64,000 bases of DNA from Pelagomonas calceolata. Lineage: Eukaryota > Sar > Pelagophyceae > Pelagomonadales > Pelagomonadaceae. The stretch is from assembly GCA_918797485.1 (NCBI GenBank), contig CAKKNE010000003.1:3720001-3784000 (forward strand), given 5' to 3'. Both the position numbers and the translations under genes were made by a program. The notes below the pieces were generated by a model. The model worked only from the letters and a program-made list of their open reading frames with translations, had not been told where the DNA came from and ran no database searches. The stretch's first letter is position 1. Each line of letters starts with the position of its first letter. Of the stretch, positions 54,717 to 63,920 are shown one piece after another.

Positions 54717-56837
54717 ATGGCCGAGCAAATCGACCTGCGCTGCGACACCACTCATGAGGACGGCGACGCGCCCGCCGAGAAGCGCGCGCGCGCGTTGACG
54801 GCCGCGGGCTACATCTACGACCCCGGCGAGGGCAAACGCATCCCGCTGGACGCCGACGCGGCGGCGACCGTCACCTTCGGCCGCGCGCTCACGTCGGACG
54901 TGCGCATCGGGCTCACGCACTGCTCGCGCCTCCACGCCGAGCTGCGCGTGGACCAGAATGCGCGCGTGTCGCTGGTCAACCACGCCAAGGCCGCGAACGC
55001 GACGCTCCTGAACGCGCAGCCGCTCGCGCCCAAGGCCGCGTGCGACGTGCGCGACGGCGACGTCTTCGAGATCTGCGGTCGGCGGTTTGTATTTGAGGCG
55101 GCGTCGGCCAAGCGCGCGCGCGTCGATGACGGCGGCGACGACGCGCCGCCGCCGCCGGCCGTCGACGCGGCGCCGCCGCCGGCCGTCGACGCGGCGCCGC
55201 CGCCGGCCGTCGACGTGGCGCCGCCCGCCGCGGCGCCGCGCCCGAAGCGCCGCCGGCCGCGCCGCGCGGTCGACCTCGCCGACGCGGCCGCGGCGCTCGA
55301 CACCGACACGATCAAGGGCTGGATGCGCGACCGCTCGGCCATCGTCGACGTCAAGCGGCCGCGCTACGACGCGGTCGCCGCGGCGCCCGCGGACCCGCTC
55401 GCGCTGCGGCTCGCGCCCTCCGTGGCGCCCGAGCTCGCCGCCGTCGCGGCGCGCCTCCACGGCGGCGACGGCGACTCCGCGCGCGCGGCCCTGCCGGTCA
55501 ACCGCCGCGGCGCTGAAGCGGCGCCGGCGCCGGCGCCGGCGCGCTTCTCGGCGCGCTTCGACGATGACGAAGGCGGCACGGACTCCGTCGACCTCGGGCG
55601 CATCGACGAGCTCGCGCACGCGCGCGCGGCACGGCTGCGCGAGTCGCGGCGGCTGCAGAAGGACGGGAAGGGCTCGCCCGCGACGCCCGCCGTCTGCACG
55701 CCATTCGTCCCGCTAGGCACTGGCTACGAGGACTACGTCGTGTGTGCGGATCATCGCTGTGGCAAGGCCTGTACCCTACGCGACGCCTGCCCTTCGGACG
55801 TCCACGTCATTTATAATGGCCGGTACACGCTGTACGACTGCCTCCAGCTCGACGACGAAGGGAACTACGTGGTGGAGGGCGGGAGGTACAAGTGCGAGTG
55901 CGGCGCTGCGTGGACGACGCGCCACCCGATGAAGGGACACTGCACGAAGTGCGGCGGCTACGAGGAGGGGCTGGCATTAGTGTCGCGGTGCGAGTCGGAG
56001 GGCACGACGCCCCCGCGCTGGATGTACACGCGCGACCGCGCCCAGAAGGCCCTCGCCGCCGCGGAGGAGGAGGAGGCCAAGGCGCAGGCCGACTTCGAGA
56101 CGATGCCGCTCGCGAAGCAGTTGCTGCGCGAGATTCGCGGCGGCGACGGCGGCGGGTTAGTGATAGACGAGGGTTCGTGGAACGAGCCGCGCCAGCCCCC
56201 GCTGTCCTGGGCAGCGTCGGACACGTGCGCGACGTCGGCGTTTGGCGTTGACGCCCCGCTCTTCGCGTGGGCCGCGCCGGCGGCGGAGTGCCCAGTGACC
56301 GCGACGAAGCCTCTGTTTGTCGCTCGGTATGAAGGTGCGCAGCGCGCGTCGCGGTCTCGGCCCACGGAGGAGGCCCCGACGGAGACGCGCATCGTCGAGA
56401 ACGAGGGCGCCACCTTCCACACGGATTACGTGGAGACGCCGAAGACTCTGGACGAGGTGCTTCCTGATGCAGATGTCTCTGCTAGGAACCGCGCCGGCCC
56501 TCGTGTTCAAGCGGAAATGAAGGACGCGGAGAAACAGCGGATCGAAAGATCGAAGAAGGCGAAGGCGGGCGAGTTGGACTACGACGTGCGATGTGCGTCG
56601 GAGCTGAACTCGAAGAAGTACAAGTACGGCTGTCCGAAAAAAAATAAACAGGGGAAGGGCCGCTGCCGCTACTGGCACGCGCCGAACCCCCCCAATGGCA
56701 AGCAGCCGATCTTCATGTGGGACGCGGAGCAGGAGGTGCACGTCGACTACGACGAGTCGAAGTGGGACGAGTTCTGTGAGCGGTGCGCGGCGGCGAAGGC
56801 GGCGGGGGCGGAGTGCGTCTGCAAGACGTGTCCGTAA
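54717..56837 (+). CDS. FHA-domain protein with Cys-rich zinc-like modules
   Basis: 706 residues from ATG at 54717. FHA-type beta sandwich at about 40-125 (VTFGRALTSDVRIGLTH, CSRLHAELRVDQ, DGDVFEICGRRFVFE), which binds phosphothreonine. A three-fold 24-bp repeat encodes PPPAVDAA (about 142-166), then a basic patch (PKRRRPRR). Cys/His clusters near 345-425 (CADHRCGKACTLRDAC, CECGAAWTTRHPMKGHCTKC) and at the C-terminus (CRYWHAP, FCERCAAAKAAGAECVCKTC) suggest two zinc modules. Probably nuclear and linked to signalling or DNA damage, but no orthologue is recognised. Confidence 0.7.
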   Translation: MAEQIDLRCDTTHEDGDAPAEKRARALTAAGYIYDPGEGKRIPLDADAAATVTFGRALTSDVRIGLTHCSRLHAELRVDQNARVSLVNHAKAANATLLNAQPLAPKAACDVRDGDVFEICGRRFVFEAASAKRARVDDGGDDAPPPPAVDAAPPPAVDAAPPPAVDVAPPAAAPRPKRRRPRRAVDLADAAAALDTDTIKGWMRDRSAIVDVKRPRYDAVAAAPADPLALRLAPSVAPELAAVAARLHGGDGDSARAALPVNRRGAEAAPAPAPARFSARFDDDEGGTDSVDLGRIDELAHARAARLRESRRLQKDGKGSPATPAVCTPFVPLGTGYEDYVVCADHRCGKACTLRDACPSDVHVIYNGRYTLYDCLQLDDEGNYVVEGGRYKCECGAAWTTRHPMKGHCTKCGGYEEGLALVSRCESEGTTPPRWMYTRDRAQKALAAAEEEEAKAQADFETMPLAKQLLREIRGGDGGGLVIDEGSWNEPRQPPLSWAASDTCATSAFGVDAPLFAWAAPAAECPVTATKPLFVARYEGAQRASRSRPTEEAPTETRIVENEGATFHTDYVETPKTLDEVLPDADVSARNRAGPRVQAEMKDAEKQRIERSKKAKAGELDYDVRCASELNSKKYKYGCPKKNKQGKGRCRYWHAPNPPNGKQPIFMWDAEQEVHVDYDESKWDEFCERCAAAKAAGAECVCKTCP
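55144..55217 (+). repeat. 24-bp tandem repeat inside FHA gene
   Basis: Three near-identical 24-bp units (GCCGCCGCCGGCCGTCGACG plus four bases) encode PPPAVDAA, PPPAVDAA, PPPAVDVA. Likely length-variable. Confidence 0.8.
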
Positions 56838-56997
56838 CCTTAGTTCGCCCCTCTAAGAATACTCTTCGTGTCAGCTAGCTTAATCCATCTCCCGGGCCAT
56901 GTCCTCCGCCGTCGTCACAACTCCCCGCCGTGGAACCATAACTCACGTCCGATGTATGTACGAAGCTCACGGCTGGAGTTAACACAGTATAGTTTAG

Positions 56998-57501
56998 TCA
57001 TGCCTCGAAGGCGACGGCCTTCGCCGGGACGTCGGGCGGAGCCGTCGTCGGGCAGATCGCCGCGGCGCCCGCTTTTGCTACCTCCGCGTCCTCGGTCGGC
57101 AAGACGCCGGAGACGCCGACGGCGCCGACGCAGTAGCCGTCGACGAAGATCGGCTCCCCCCCACCTAGGACCGTGAAGCCCGACGCGATGAGTGCGGGCC
57201 GCTTGTCGTTCGCGGCGCTCTCCAAATCTAGCGTCGGCTTGCGAAATTGCGCCGCCGTCCGCGCCTTCTCCGTGGCGAGCGTGACGGAGGCGGGGAAGGC
57301 GCCGTCCAAGCGTGCTAAACATAAGGGCACGCCGCCGCCGTCGCACACACAGATCGTCACGGGCCAGTCCTCGTCCTTCGCTTTGAGCTCTGCCGCCTCC
57401 AAGACCTTGCCGGCCGCGTAGCGCGTGAGGACTGGCTGGGTTGGGATCACTAGTGCGCTTGCTGTAGCGGCGAGGGCCAGCGCTGCTCTGAGGCGTGCCA
57501 T
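56998..57501 (-). CDS. GlcG/HbpS-like (DUF336) protein, plastid-type leader
   Basis: 167 residues from ATG at 57501. Leader MARLRAALALAATASALVIP. The GlcG/HbpS fold is visible in order: DWPVTICVCDGGGVPLCLAR, LDGAFPASVTLATEKARTA, LGGGEPIFVDGYCVGAVGV, then SGVLPTEDAEVAKAG. Bacterial HbpS binds haem or corrinoids; GlcG's role is unsettled. The eukaryotic copy may derive from bacteria. Targeting is inferred from the leader. Confidence 0.8.
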   Translation of the reverse strand: MARLRAALALAATASALVIPTQPVLTRYAAGKVLEAAELKAKDEDWPVTICVCDGGGVPLCLARLDGAFPASVTLATEKARTAAQFRKPTLDLESAANDKRPALIASGFTVLGGGEPIFVDGYCVGAVGVSGVLPTEDAEVAKAGAAAICPTTAPPDVPAKAVAFEA

Positions 57502-57646
57502 GAGTGCTCTCTCTCGCAGGAGAGGATTTTGGTGTGCGCTGCGTGGCTCAGGCGCAGTTGCTCGCGTCGAAGGCGTCCAGCTGGGGTCTGAGTCGCGGCG
57601 ATGCGTTTGCGCACCGCTGTGCCCCAGAGCAAGGCAGAGCCTGAGA

Positions 57647-57674
57647 GCTTGCTAGTGTCTTACTGACCGCTAGC
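57647..57674 (-). promoter_or_regulatory. Recurrent promoter motif copy
   Basis: GCTTGCTAGTGTCTTACTG then ACCGCTAGC, about 150 bp upstream of the GlcG-like ATG (57501, minus). It includes the GCTTG extension seen in the best copies. Confidence 0.65.
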
Positions 57675-57758
57675 GCTCCGAGATAGCTATGAGCACTTGT
57701 TAGATACGCAGGCCGCCGGCCGGAACTTCCGCGGCTGCGGCGGCGCCCGCGTCGTTCC

Positions 57759-59132
57759 TTACGCCGTAGAGTTGTAGGGCGCCGTCGTCATGGTCGTCGT
57801 CGTCGTCATCTCCATAGGCGTCGGCGGCGGGGCGGGGGGGCCTTCGTTGGCCTCCGGGTCTAGAGGAATGGGCTCGATCGGCTCAATGGGCCCGACGTTC
57901 CCCCCGGCCGAGCCCCAGCAGCAGCCCTGGACGCCCGCCGGGATCGGCCGCTCCGGCACGATTTTGGCTTCCTTCCCTCCCACGAACGGGTCGACCGACG
58001 CCTCCTGCCAGACCGACGGGGCCTTCTTTTTCAGGGCGCACGCCCTGATCGCCGCGGTGGCGTCCGCCTTGGTCTTGCCGGCGAACGGACCGGGCAGCGG
58101 CGGCGGCAAGCCGGGTAAGCCGGGGGGCGAGACGGGCGGCGGGGGCGGCGGCGGGCCGGCGAGCCGCCTCTGGACCGCCAGCGCCTGCGCCTCGCCGCTC
58201 ACGGCGATGAGGAAGCTCGCGATGACCTGGGGCATGGGGGGACTGCCCTGCTCGATTTTCAGCAGCTCGACGCGGTCCGGCGACACGTCGGCGAGGCTCG
58301 CCGCGGCGCACTTGAAGACCTCGTCGGCGTTGTCGCCCACGTCGTCGAGTGAAATGCCGTCCGTCCAGAATTGGCTTCCCTGAGAAGTCCCCCTCACGAA
58401 GAAGCAGCGGTCGTCCACCTCCGTTGTAGGCGTCCCGACCGCCGTCGTTTCGACGTCCGCAAACTCTTCATCAACACCAGCTTTGGTAGCGGCCGTGTTC
58501 ACCGCGGTGCTTACGTCCTCAGGCGAGCTGTCTTCGATCAACGTGCTGGCAGATGCAGCCTCGTACTCGGTCTCTACGGCCACGGTGTACTCGACCTTCA
58601 CCGAGCCGGTCTCGCCGTCGTCGAGGCGACGACGACTGAGGTGACGGCGCCGGGCCTGGGAAATCACCACGGATACTGCAGACTCGTCCACTCCGCACAA
58701 TGATGCAACCGCGGCCACGAACACGTCGACGCTAGCCAGCGCTGTCTCGTACGTGATGCCGTCGAAGGCGAGGTCGCCGGTGACGACGTACGCCGAATTT
58801 ACGACGTGGTTTGCGAAGAGGAGGCGGCGGCGGCGCGGCTCCGCGCAGAGCGACACCGGGAGCTCGTTCGAAGGGAACGGCGGGTCATCGGCGACGGTCC
58901 AGCACCCCTCGTAGTACGGCCCCTCGACGGGTTGGGGGGCGTCTTCGCAGTCGCTGTCGCCCACGCAGGGCACGATCTTCAGGCGGTCCAGGGGCACGGT
59001 GAGATCCAGTTGAGCCACTGTTCCGAAGCTTAAGCCGCAGCTTTGTGATAAGCACGTGCATGGGTCGTGGTCCGGCGGCTCCGCCGCGGCCCGCGCGGCG
59101 AGGAGGAGCAGGGCCAGACAGAGGCGCGGCAT
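57759..59132 (-). CDS. Secreted or cell-surface protein with two similar domains
   Basis: 457 residues from ATG at 59132. Signal peptide (MPRLCLALLLLAARAAAEPP). N-terminal Cys-rich module (DPCTCLSQSCGLSFG ... YYEGCWTV). Two SEA-like alpha/beta segments follow (AYVVTGDLAFDGITYETALA with VVISQARRRHLSRRRL; then EVFKCAAASLADVSPDRVEL), the first ending in a dibasic cleavage-like site. A Pro-rich linker and a Thr-rich tail (MEMTTTTTMTTAPYNS) suggest O-glycosylation. Function unknown. Confidence 0.65.
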   Translation of the reverse strand: MPRLCLALLLLAARAAAEPPDHDPCTCLSQSCGLSFGTVAQLDLTVPLDRLKIVPCVGDSDCEDAPQPVEGPYYEGCWTVADDPPFPSNELPVSLCAEPRRRRLLFANHVVNSAYVVTGDLAFDGITYETALASVDVFVAAVASLCGVDESAVSVVISQARRRHLSRRRLDDGETGSVKVEYTVAVETEYEAASASTLIEDSSPEDVSTAVNTAATKAGVDEEFADVETTAVGTPTTEVDDRCFFVRGTSQGSQFWTDGISLDDVGDNADEVFKCAAASLADVSPDRVELLKIEQGSPPMPQVIASFLIAVSGEAQALAVQRRLAGPPPPPPPVSPPGLPGLPPPLPGPFAGKTKADATAAIRACALKKKAPSVWQEASVDPFVGGKEAKIVPERPIPAGVQGCCWGSAGGNVGPIEPIEPIPLDPEANEGPPAPPPTPMEMTTTTTMTTAPYNSTA

Positions 59133-59546
59133 GGTGACCGTCGGAGGAGTGGAATGACCTGTTAATCTCCTCGGCTGGACCTGCGCGCGGGCGGCCGTCG
59201 CGACGCGTACGAGTGCGACTCGAGGTCGGGCCGCGCTGTCCAGGCTCGAGCCCGCTGGCGGCGTGTCGGCTACAGGTCACGCGCACCGGCGCAACGCGCG
59301 CGCGTCGCGGAGTCGCCGAGCACAGCTGCAACCCCCAAGTTTTTCCAATCTCTGGGAGCGCATCTATCGATCGAACTTTCGCGCACGCGATCTGGAAATA
59401 CGACGAACACTGCTGCGCGCAAGTATGAGCGGTATTTGACGATCAGACAAGGCGGGGCGACCCAAAACCCAGTGGCCTGTGCCGACACAGTCTCAGGGTT
59501 GCTTCGTCTAGGAAGCCGGGAACAGAGTCCATCAAACAAACAACAC
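59133..59546. other. Intergenic, tandem minus-strand genes
   Basis: 414 bp with no supported ORF or recurrent motif. Confidence 0.4.
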
Positions 59547-60863
59547 CTACTCCCCAGACCCAAACGCCGGCCCGACGACCGGCGCCACGCACCGCGCCCA
59601 CATGCCCCCCCACCGCTCCTGAAGACCCGCGCCCGCGCGCAACGTCTGCAAAGCGTCGCCCCGTCCTGAGACCTTGGCGAGCTCGCGCGCCAACGACGCC
59701 GCGTCCTCAAAAAGCACGCCGTTGACGCCATCTTCCACAAGTTCGGAAACGCACGGAAACGCCAATTGTAGCACCGGTAACCCAACTCCGAACATGTCGA
59801 CCACTTTCATCGGCAGGTCCAAGCCTGAAGTCGAGGCATGGAGCGACACGCCGACGTCGGCACAGGCCAACAAACAGCAGTAGTCTTTCGTGGACAGCCA
59901 CGCGGTTGCGACCCTCACATGTCGCAAGTTCAGAGTAGCGTACCGCTCCTCGAAGCGCCTCCGTAACTCGCCCTTGCCCGTCACGATGACGACGAGGCGT
60001 TGTGTGTGCGCCTTGTCGTAGGCGATCAATGCGTCGAGCAAAACGTCGAAGTCTTCGTCCGCGGACCACGACGTCGACGACGCTATTATAGTAGGGCGAT
60101 CCTTCGACGCATCGGCTAATGAACGGCCGCGCCAGAAGGGGTCATTTGAGGAAGAAGGGAAGGCGATTGAACCGATCCTCGCGAGCGCCGCGAGCCTTTC
60201 GCTTTCACTTAGCGACGTGAACATCGAGGGCGGCCGGTCGTGGGCCGCTTCCGCATGAATACCGTAATTTCGGGAGAGCCACGCCTTCAGGGCGTGCGTG
60301 ACGCAGAGGTGCCTATCTAAGAGCCGACCGCTCCGTCGCTCGAGAAAGTCGTAGATCCCCACGGCCACTCTATCAGCAAAAGACAACCTCCCCTTCCTTC
60401 TCAAAGAAGCGTCCGCCAGCACCGTGTGCCCCAGGTTGTGCCAGTCGGCGACCACATGAGCGCCATCTCGTCGCGCGACGAGCCAACATAGAAACAGTGC
60501 TGGTAATGCGGGCGGCGTCTGGCACAGCACCAGGGACGCTCTATGATCTCTTCTAGCTTTGAATAACGCACGGCCTAGAGCGAAACAAAGCGCGAGCAAC
60601 CGATAGACCCTGCCCAGGAAACCCGGGAACCGCCTCAATGGCTCCGCGATGCGCACCTCCCGCACACAAACGTGCCGTACCAACGCGTCAATACAACGCT
60701 CGCCCGCATACCCGACGAGCGTCACGGCCCGCCCTTCCTCCGCCAGTGACAACGCATGATATTGCATTCGTGGACTTCTCCCGACGTCGCCGGCGACGAC
60801 GACGAGGGCGTGGCCGTTTCGTGCGGCGGCTTTTGCGAAGGCGTCTTGTTGCTCGGCGGCCAT
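59547..60863 (-). CDS. ALG1: Chitobiosyldiphosphodolichol beta-mannosyltransferase (ALG1-like)
   Basis: 438 residues from ATG at 60863. A GT-B fold GT33 enzyme: DVGRSPRMQYHALSLAEEG is the ALG1 N-terminal signature, followed by ADWHNLGHTVLA, the hinge region with FPSSSNDPFWRG and IIASSTSWSADEDFDVLLDA, and the C-terminal sugar-nucleotide site (LHASTSGLDLPMKVVDMFG, GLPVLQLAF). It adds the first mannose to dolichol-linked chitobiose on the cytosolic ER face. A membrane-seeking stretch is present near 88-125 (LLALCFALGRALF, PALFLCWLVARR). Confidence 0.93.
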   Translation of the reverse strand: MAAEQQDAFAKAAARNGHALVVVAGDVGRSPRMQYHALSLAEEGRAVTLVGYAGERCIDALVRHVCVREVRIAEPLRRFPGFLGRVYRLLALCFALGRALFKARRDHRASLVLCQTPPALPALFLCWLVARRDGAHVVADWHNLGHTVLADASLRRKGRLSFADRVAVGIYDFLERRSGRLLDRHLCVTHALKAWLSRNYGIHAEAAHDRPPSMFTSLSESERLAALARIGSIAFPSSSNDPFWRGRSLADASKDRPTIIASSTSWSADEDFDVLLDALIAYDKAHTQRLVVIVTGKGELRRRFEERYATLNLRHVRVATAWLSTKDYCCLLACADVGVSLHASTSGLDLPMKVVDMFGVGLPVLQLAFPCVSELVEDGVNGVLFEDAASLARELAKVSGRGDALQTLRAGAGLQERWGGMWARCVAPVVGPAFGSGE

Positions 60864-61060
60864 CGCTGTGATCTATGCGGCACTAGTTTGGACGAAAGTG
60901 GCCGCTGTGCGCAGCGTGCAGTGCTGTCTTTTGCTGCAGCGGCCGTACTCCTAGCTTTTTGCCAACAGCGGCAGCGTGCGTACGGGGTATACTTCCGCGT
61001 ATTATTGGCTCGAATCACGCCCGCGGCGCTCCTTCGCTCGTCGGGCAAAAATAATATTAT

Positions 61061-61087
61061 CTAGCGGCCTGTAACACACTAGCAAGC
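61061..61087 (+). promoter_or_regulatory. Recurrent promoter motif copy
   Basis: CTAGCGGCCTGTAACA then CACTAGCAAGC, 198 bp from the ALG1 ATG (minus) and 132 bp from the plus ATG at 61219. Confidence 0.65.
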
Positions 61088-61218
61088 TATACACAGCGCG
61101 CAACGGCAGGCTGTGCTCGCGCGCCCGGGCGCCCTCAGTCGCGGAGGGCACGCCATCGCACGCCTCTCTCCCGCGAGCAGACCTTGGGAGCTGCCCACAC
61201 AGCGGGGCAGCCGTCACC

Positions 61219-61692
61219 ATGCGCCTCCTCTGGCCCCTGCTCTTGACACCAACAAACGCCATGTCCGGCCGCGAAGCGATTGCGTATTGGACGGCAGTAT
61301 ACAAGGGCGAGCCCGTGCCCGAGCTCCACACGGATTACCCCACGCAAAGACGAATCGAACGTAAACTCCAAGCAGTCGATGCCCATCCCGCGAACAAGCC
61401 GCGGGGCGGCGACGACGACCTCGAGGACGACGACGACGGCTTCACGAAGCGGGACGCGTACCGGGCCATGTGGATCTTCTACTGGATTTGTTTCACGGCG
61501 TGGTGCCTCACCGGCGGTCCCGTTTTATTGATCTCGTTGTTCTGGCTCTGGCGGGGCAACGAGCCCTGGGGTTCGAACAACAAGGTCCAGCCCGAGGCTC
61601 CGGCGGCGCCGGCGGGCGGGCCCGCGTCGCCCGACGCGACGACTCGCCGTAGGAGAGGCGTCGACGTCGGCGTGGAGGAGTCGAAGGAGTAA
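61219..61692 (+). CDS. Small membrane protein, unknown
   Basis: 157 residues from ATG at 61219. Short hydrophobic start (MRLLWPLLLTPTNAMSG), acidic linker (GGDDDLEDDDDGFTKRD), then a hydrophobic hairpin or single long span (WIFYWICFTAWCLTGGPVLL, ISLFWLWRG, about 88-118). Basic tail (TTRRRRGVD). A second Met at residue 15 could be the true start. No family recognised. Confidence 0.55.
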   Translation: MRLLWPLLLTPTNAMSGREAIAYWTAVYKGEPVPELHTDYPTQRRIERKLQAVDAHPANKPRGGDDDLEDDDDGFTKRDAYRAMWIFYWICFTAWCLTGGPVLLISLFWLWRGNEPWGSNNKVQPEAPAAPAGGPASPDATTRRRRGVDVGVEESKE

Positions 61693-61730
61693 GGGGAGTT
61701 GTGTGACGAGACCCAATGTAGTACTCTCCT

Positions 61731-62471
61731 TTACAACTCCCCCCCCATGGCCGGCACCTGGCCCGCGCCCATCATCTTCTGGAGCTCGGCCATCTGGCGC
61801 TTCATGGCCTCCGGATCAGCTAATGCTTCCATGCCGGGTAATTTCGACAACGCCTCGAGCTGCGCCGGATCGGCGGAACCGTCCCACAGACCCTTCGCGG
61901 CCTCCATCAACGCCCGGCCCTGCTCCGGCCCGCCGGCCAACTGACTCATCATGGCCTCCATCTGCGCTTTAAACGCTTCCGGGTTCTGCTGCGCGAGCTT
62001 CATTTGGGCCCCGAGCTGACTGCCGAACTCCGACCCAACCGCCTTCATGGCGTCCACACCTTGTCTCATCGCTTGCTTGAGCTGCGCCGGGTCGTTGAAA
62101 GCATCCGATTGCAACAACGCTTCGACCTGCTCGGACGCGCCGGGAATGGCATTAATCAGCGGGTTGTTCTTGATCGTCGCCTTCAGCAGTTCCGGATTGG
62201 CGAGCATCTCCTCCATCTCGGGCGAGTCCATCAGGGACTCCCACATGTCGCCCATGCCCGCGAACATGTCCTCGCCGCCCGCGCCGCCCGCGGCGCCCGC
62301 TTGTTGGAGATTCTTCACCATGTCGTTGAGCTTGCTAAAGTCCGTGTCGCCGGCGGCGGGGTCCGCCGCGACGGGGGCATCTTTGTCCTTGTTCTTCCGC
62401 CGGTTCACCCAGGGGTTTTGGGCCGCTGAGAGGCTGGTGAGGGCCAGCACCAACAAGCACCGCCGCGCCAT
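61731..62471 (-). CDS. Secreted or ER protein with STI1-like helical repeats
   Basis: 246 residues from ATG at 62471 (MARRCLLVLALTSLSAAQNP, signal peptide). Met/Gln-rich helices with NP motifs: MEEMLANPELLKATIKNNP, QQNPEAFKAQMEAMMSQL and MEALADPEAMKRQMAELQK. These resemble STI1 modules of co-chaperones and ubiquilins that bind hydrophobic segments, but with an N-terminal signal they would act in the ER, plastid or outside. Inference only. Confidence 0.6.
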   Translation of the reverse strand: MARRCLLVLALTSLSAAQNPWVNRRKNKDKDAPVAADPAAGDTDFSKLNDMVKNLQQAGAAGGAGGEDMFAGMGDMWESLMDSPEMEEMLANPELLKATIKNNPLINAIPGASEQVEALLQSDAFNDPAQLKQAMRQGVDAMKAVGSEFGSQLGAQMKLAQQNPEAFKAQMEAMMSQLAGGPEQGRALMEAAKGLWDGSADPAQLEALSKLPGMEALADPEAMKRQMAELQKMMGAGQVPAMGGEL

Positions 62472-62891
62472 GATGGTTGCTGTCGTCCTCTTGGATTTCG
62501 TGCTGCAACGGACTGCTTTGCACTGCTGCGCAACGCTTTTGTCTTGAGAGTACGCTAGACGGCGGCGATCTCGCTCAATTAGCAAGCTCGTCAATCTCAA
62601 TGCAGCCGCCTCCGCGTGGACGCCGGAGCTGGGTCGCGGCGACGGCGACGGAGCCGTCGCAGCACCTCTCGCCGGCGACCGATCGCGGTCCGCAAGGACG
62701 CCTCGCGTTCGGTCGTCAACGCGCCCGCGGCGGCCGCGGACGCCAGGGCTCGAGCACTGGCCCCACGCCCGACGCTGTCGACGCGACGCGCCGACTAGTC
62801 AGCCCAGACCGACCTGCCAGACGCCGTCATCGAGGCGGCCAGCGGCTCGAGCACTACAACGCCCGCCGCCGGTCGTCGCAACATAAGAAAC
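62472..62891. other. Intergenic, tandem minus-strand genes
   Basis: 420 bp with no supported gene or recurrent motif. Confidence 0.4.
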
Positions 62892-63920
62892 CTAGAAGCT
62901 TACGCCCCGCGGGTCGTTGTATCTCTTCACAGACTCCCAGAAGTTGCCGGTAGTCCGCAGCGACTCCATCTGGGACGCGTTCGACCGGCGCGACTGGTTG
63001 AACGCTCTAGAAACAGACGTCCGCTCGAGTTCGTAGGCCCGGTTGTATCTTTTCGGGTTCAATACTGAACTTTGATAAAATTTCCCGAAACAGATCTTTT
63101 CCGAGTTGCGCAATCCAGACTCCCGGAACTTCATGTTCGGGTACATGGCTCGCAGCGCGTTCTCCCGGAGTAAATGCGGATTCAGGCTGTAGTGGCAGAG
63201 CCCGTCCGCGTTCCTACCTTTTTCCGCCTTGGCAGCTTCCCGCCCGCGCACCCTATACTGACCATCATCCCCCAATAAATCATCCACAGACTTCAGCCGC
63301 GTGTCCGTGATACCTCTTTGCCTTTTACGCACGACCTCTTCCTTCGACTCCTTCACGCGCAGTAACCAGAGTTCACACCGCCGCAGCCAGTCCAGCCGCA
63401 TCGTCTTGATCTGGAAGGGCGTGTAGTCCTTCTCGCGGATCGACTGGAGCGTCGCGACCGTCTCAGAATCCTTCTTCCGTAAAGAGCGCTGTGTTACGGC
63501 GTCCCGTTGCCGCTTGACGAAGTTCTCCTTGAAGGTCCCTTTCAACGTCCCGGTCGCGAACTCCTTCGCGAGCTGCTTGTAGATCCTCGTTTTTTGTTTA
63601 TCATTGAGCGCGCAGCCCGGTAAGGAGACATCCCGTCGAGGCACGCACAGCGGCCACGTCTGCTTGTGTTCACCGCTCGTAATCGCCGTCCGCAGAAAAT
63701 TCCCCTCCAGCAGCAAGTCCTCGCCCTTCTTTATTAACTCGAAATCGTCGAGTTTTTCGCACTTCTCCCATGCAATCTTTCTCATCAAGAGGTAGTCCGC
63801 CGTCAGGTCGATGCCGTCGCGCAGAAAACCAGCTAAGTACTCTTCTCGGGTCACGCGGCCGTCTCCATCCGCGTCGTACTCGTCGACCACTTCGAGCGTC
63901 GGGGCGTCGCCCCTGCCCAT
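62892..63920 (-). CDS. EF-hand protein, basic, unknown
   Basis: 342 residues from ATG at 63920. One canonical EF-hand (EYDADGDGRVTREEYLAGFL, about 14-33). The remainder is Lys/Arg-rich helix with conserved-looking blocks (KDYTPFQIKTMRLDWLRRC, YSLNPHLLRENALRAMYPN, SVLNPKRYNRAYELERTSV). Such single-EF, basic proteins are common in flagellar or cytoskeletal complexes of algae, but no orthologue is claimed. The rest of the window (63921-64000) is its 5' flank. Confidence 0.65.
   Translation of the reverse strand: MGRGDAPTLEVVDEYDADGDGRVTREEYLAGFLRDGIDLTADYLLMRKIAWEKCEKLDDFELIKKGEDLLLEGNFLRTAITSGEHKQTWPLCVPRRDVSLPGCALNDKQKTRIYKQLAKEFATGTLKGTFKENFVKRQRDAVTQRSLRKKDSETVATLQSIREKDYTPFQIKTMRLDWLRRCELWLLRVKESKEEVVRKRQRGITDTRLKSVDDLLGDDGQYRVRGREAAKAEKGRNADGLCHYSLNPHLLRENALRAMYPNMKFRESGLRNSEKICFGKFYQSSVLNPKRYNRAYELERTSVSRAFNQSRRSNASQMESLRTTGNFWESVKRYNDPRGVSF

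Noticed and set aside
54525-55619. 364-codon minus ORF opposite the FHA gene
   Set aside because: Arg/Val/Gly-biased shadow frame of GC-rich coding sequence; the plus frame encodes FHA and Cys-rich modules.
14091-61087. TGTAA in the recurrent motif as a polyadenylation signal (as in green algae)
   Set aside because: Copies lie upstream of starts and in both orientations, not downstream of stops.
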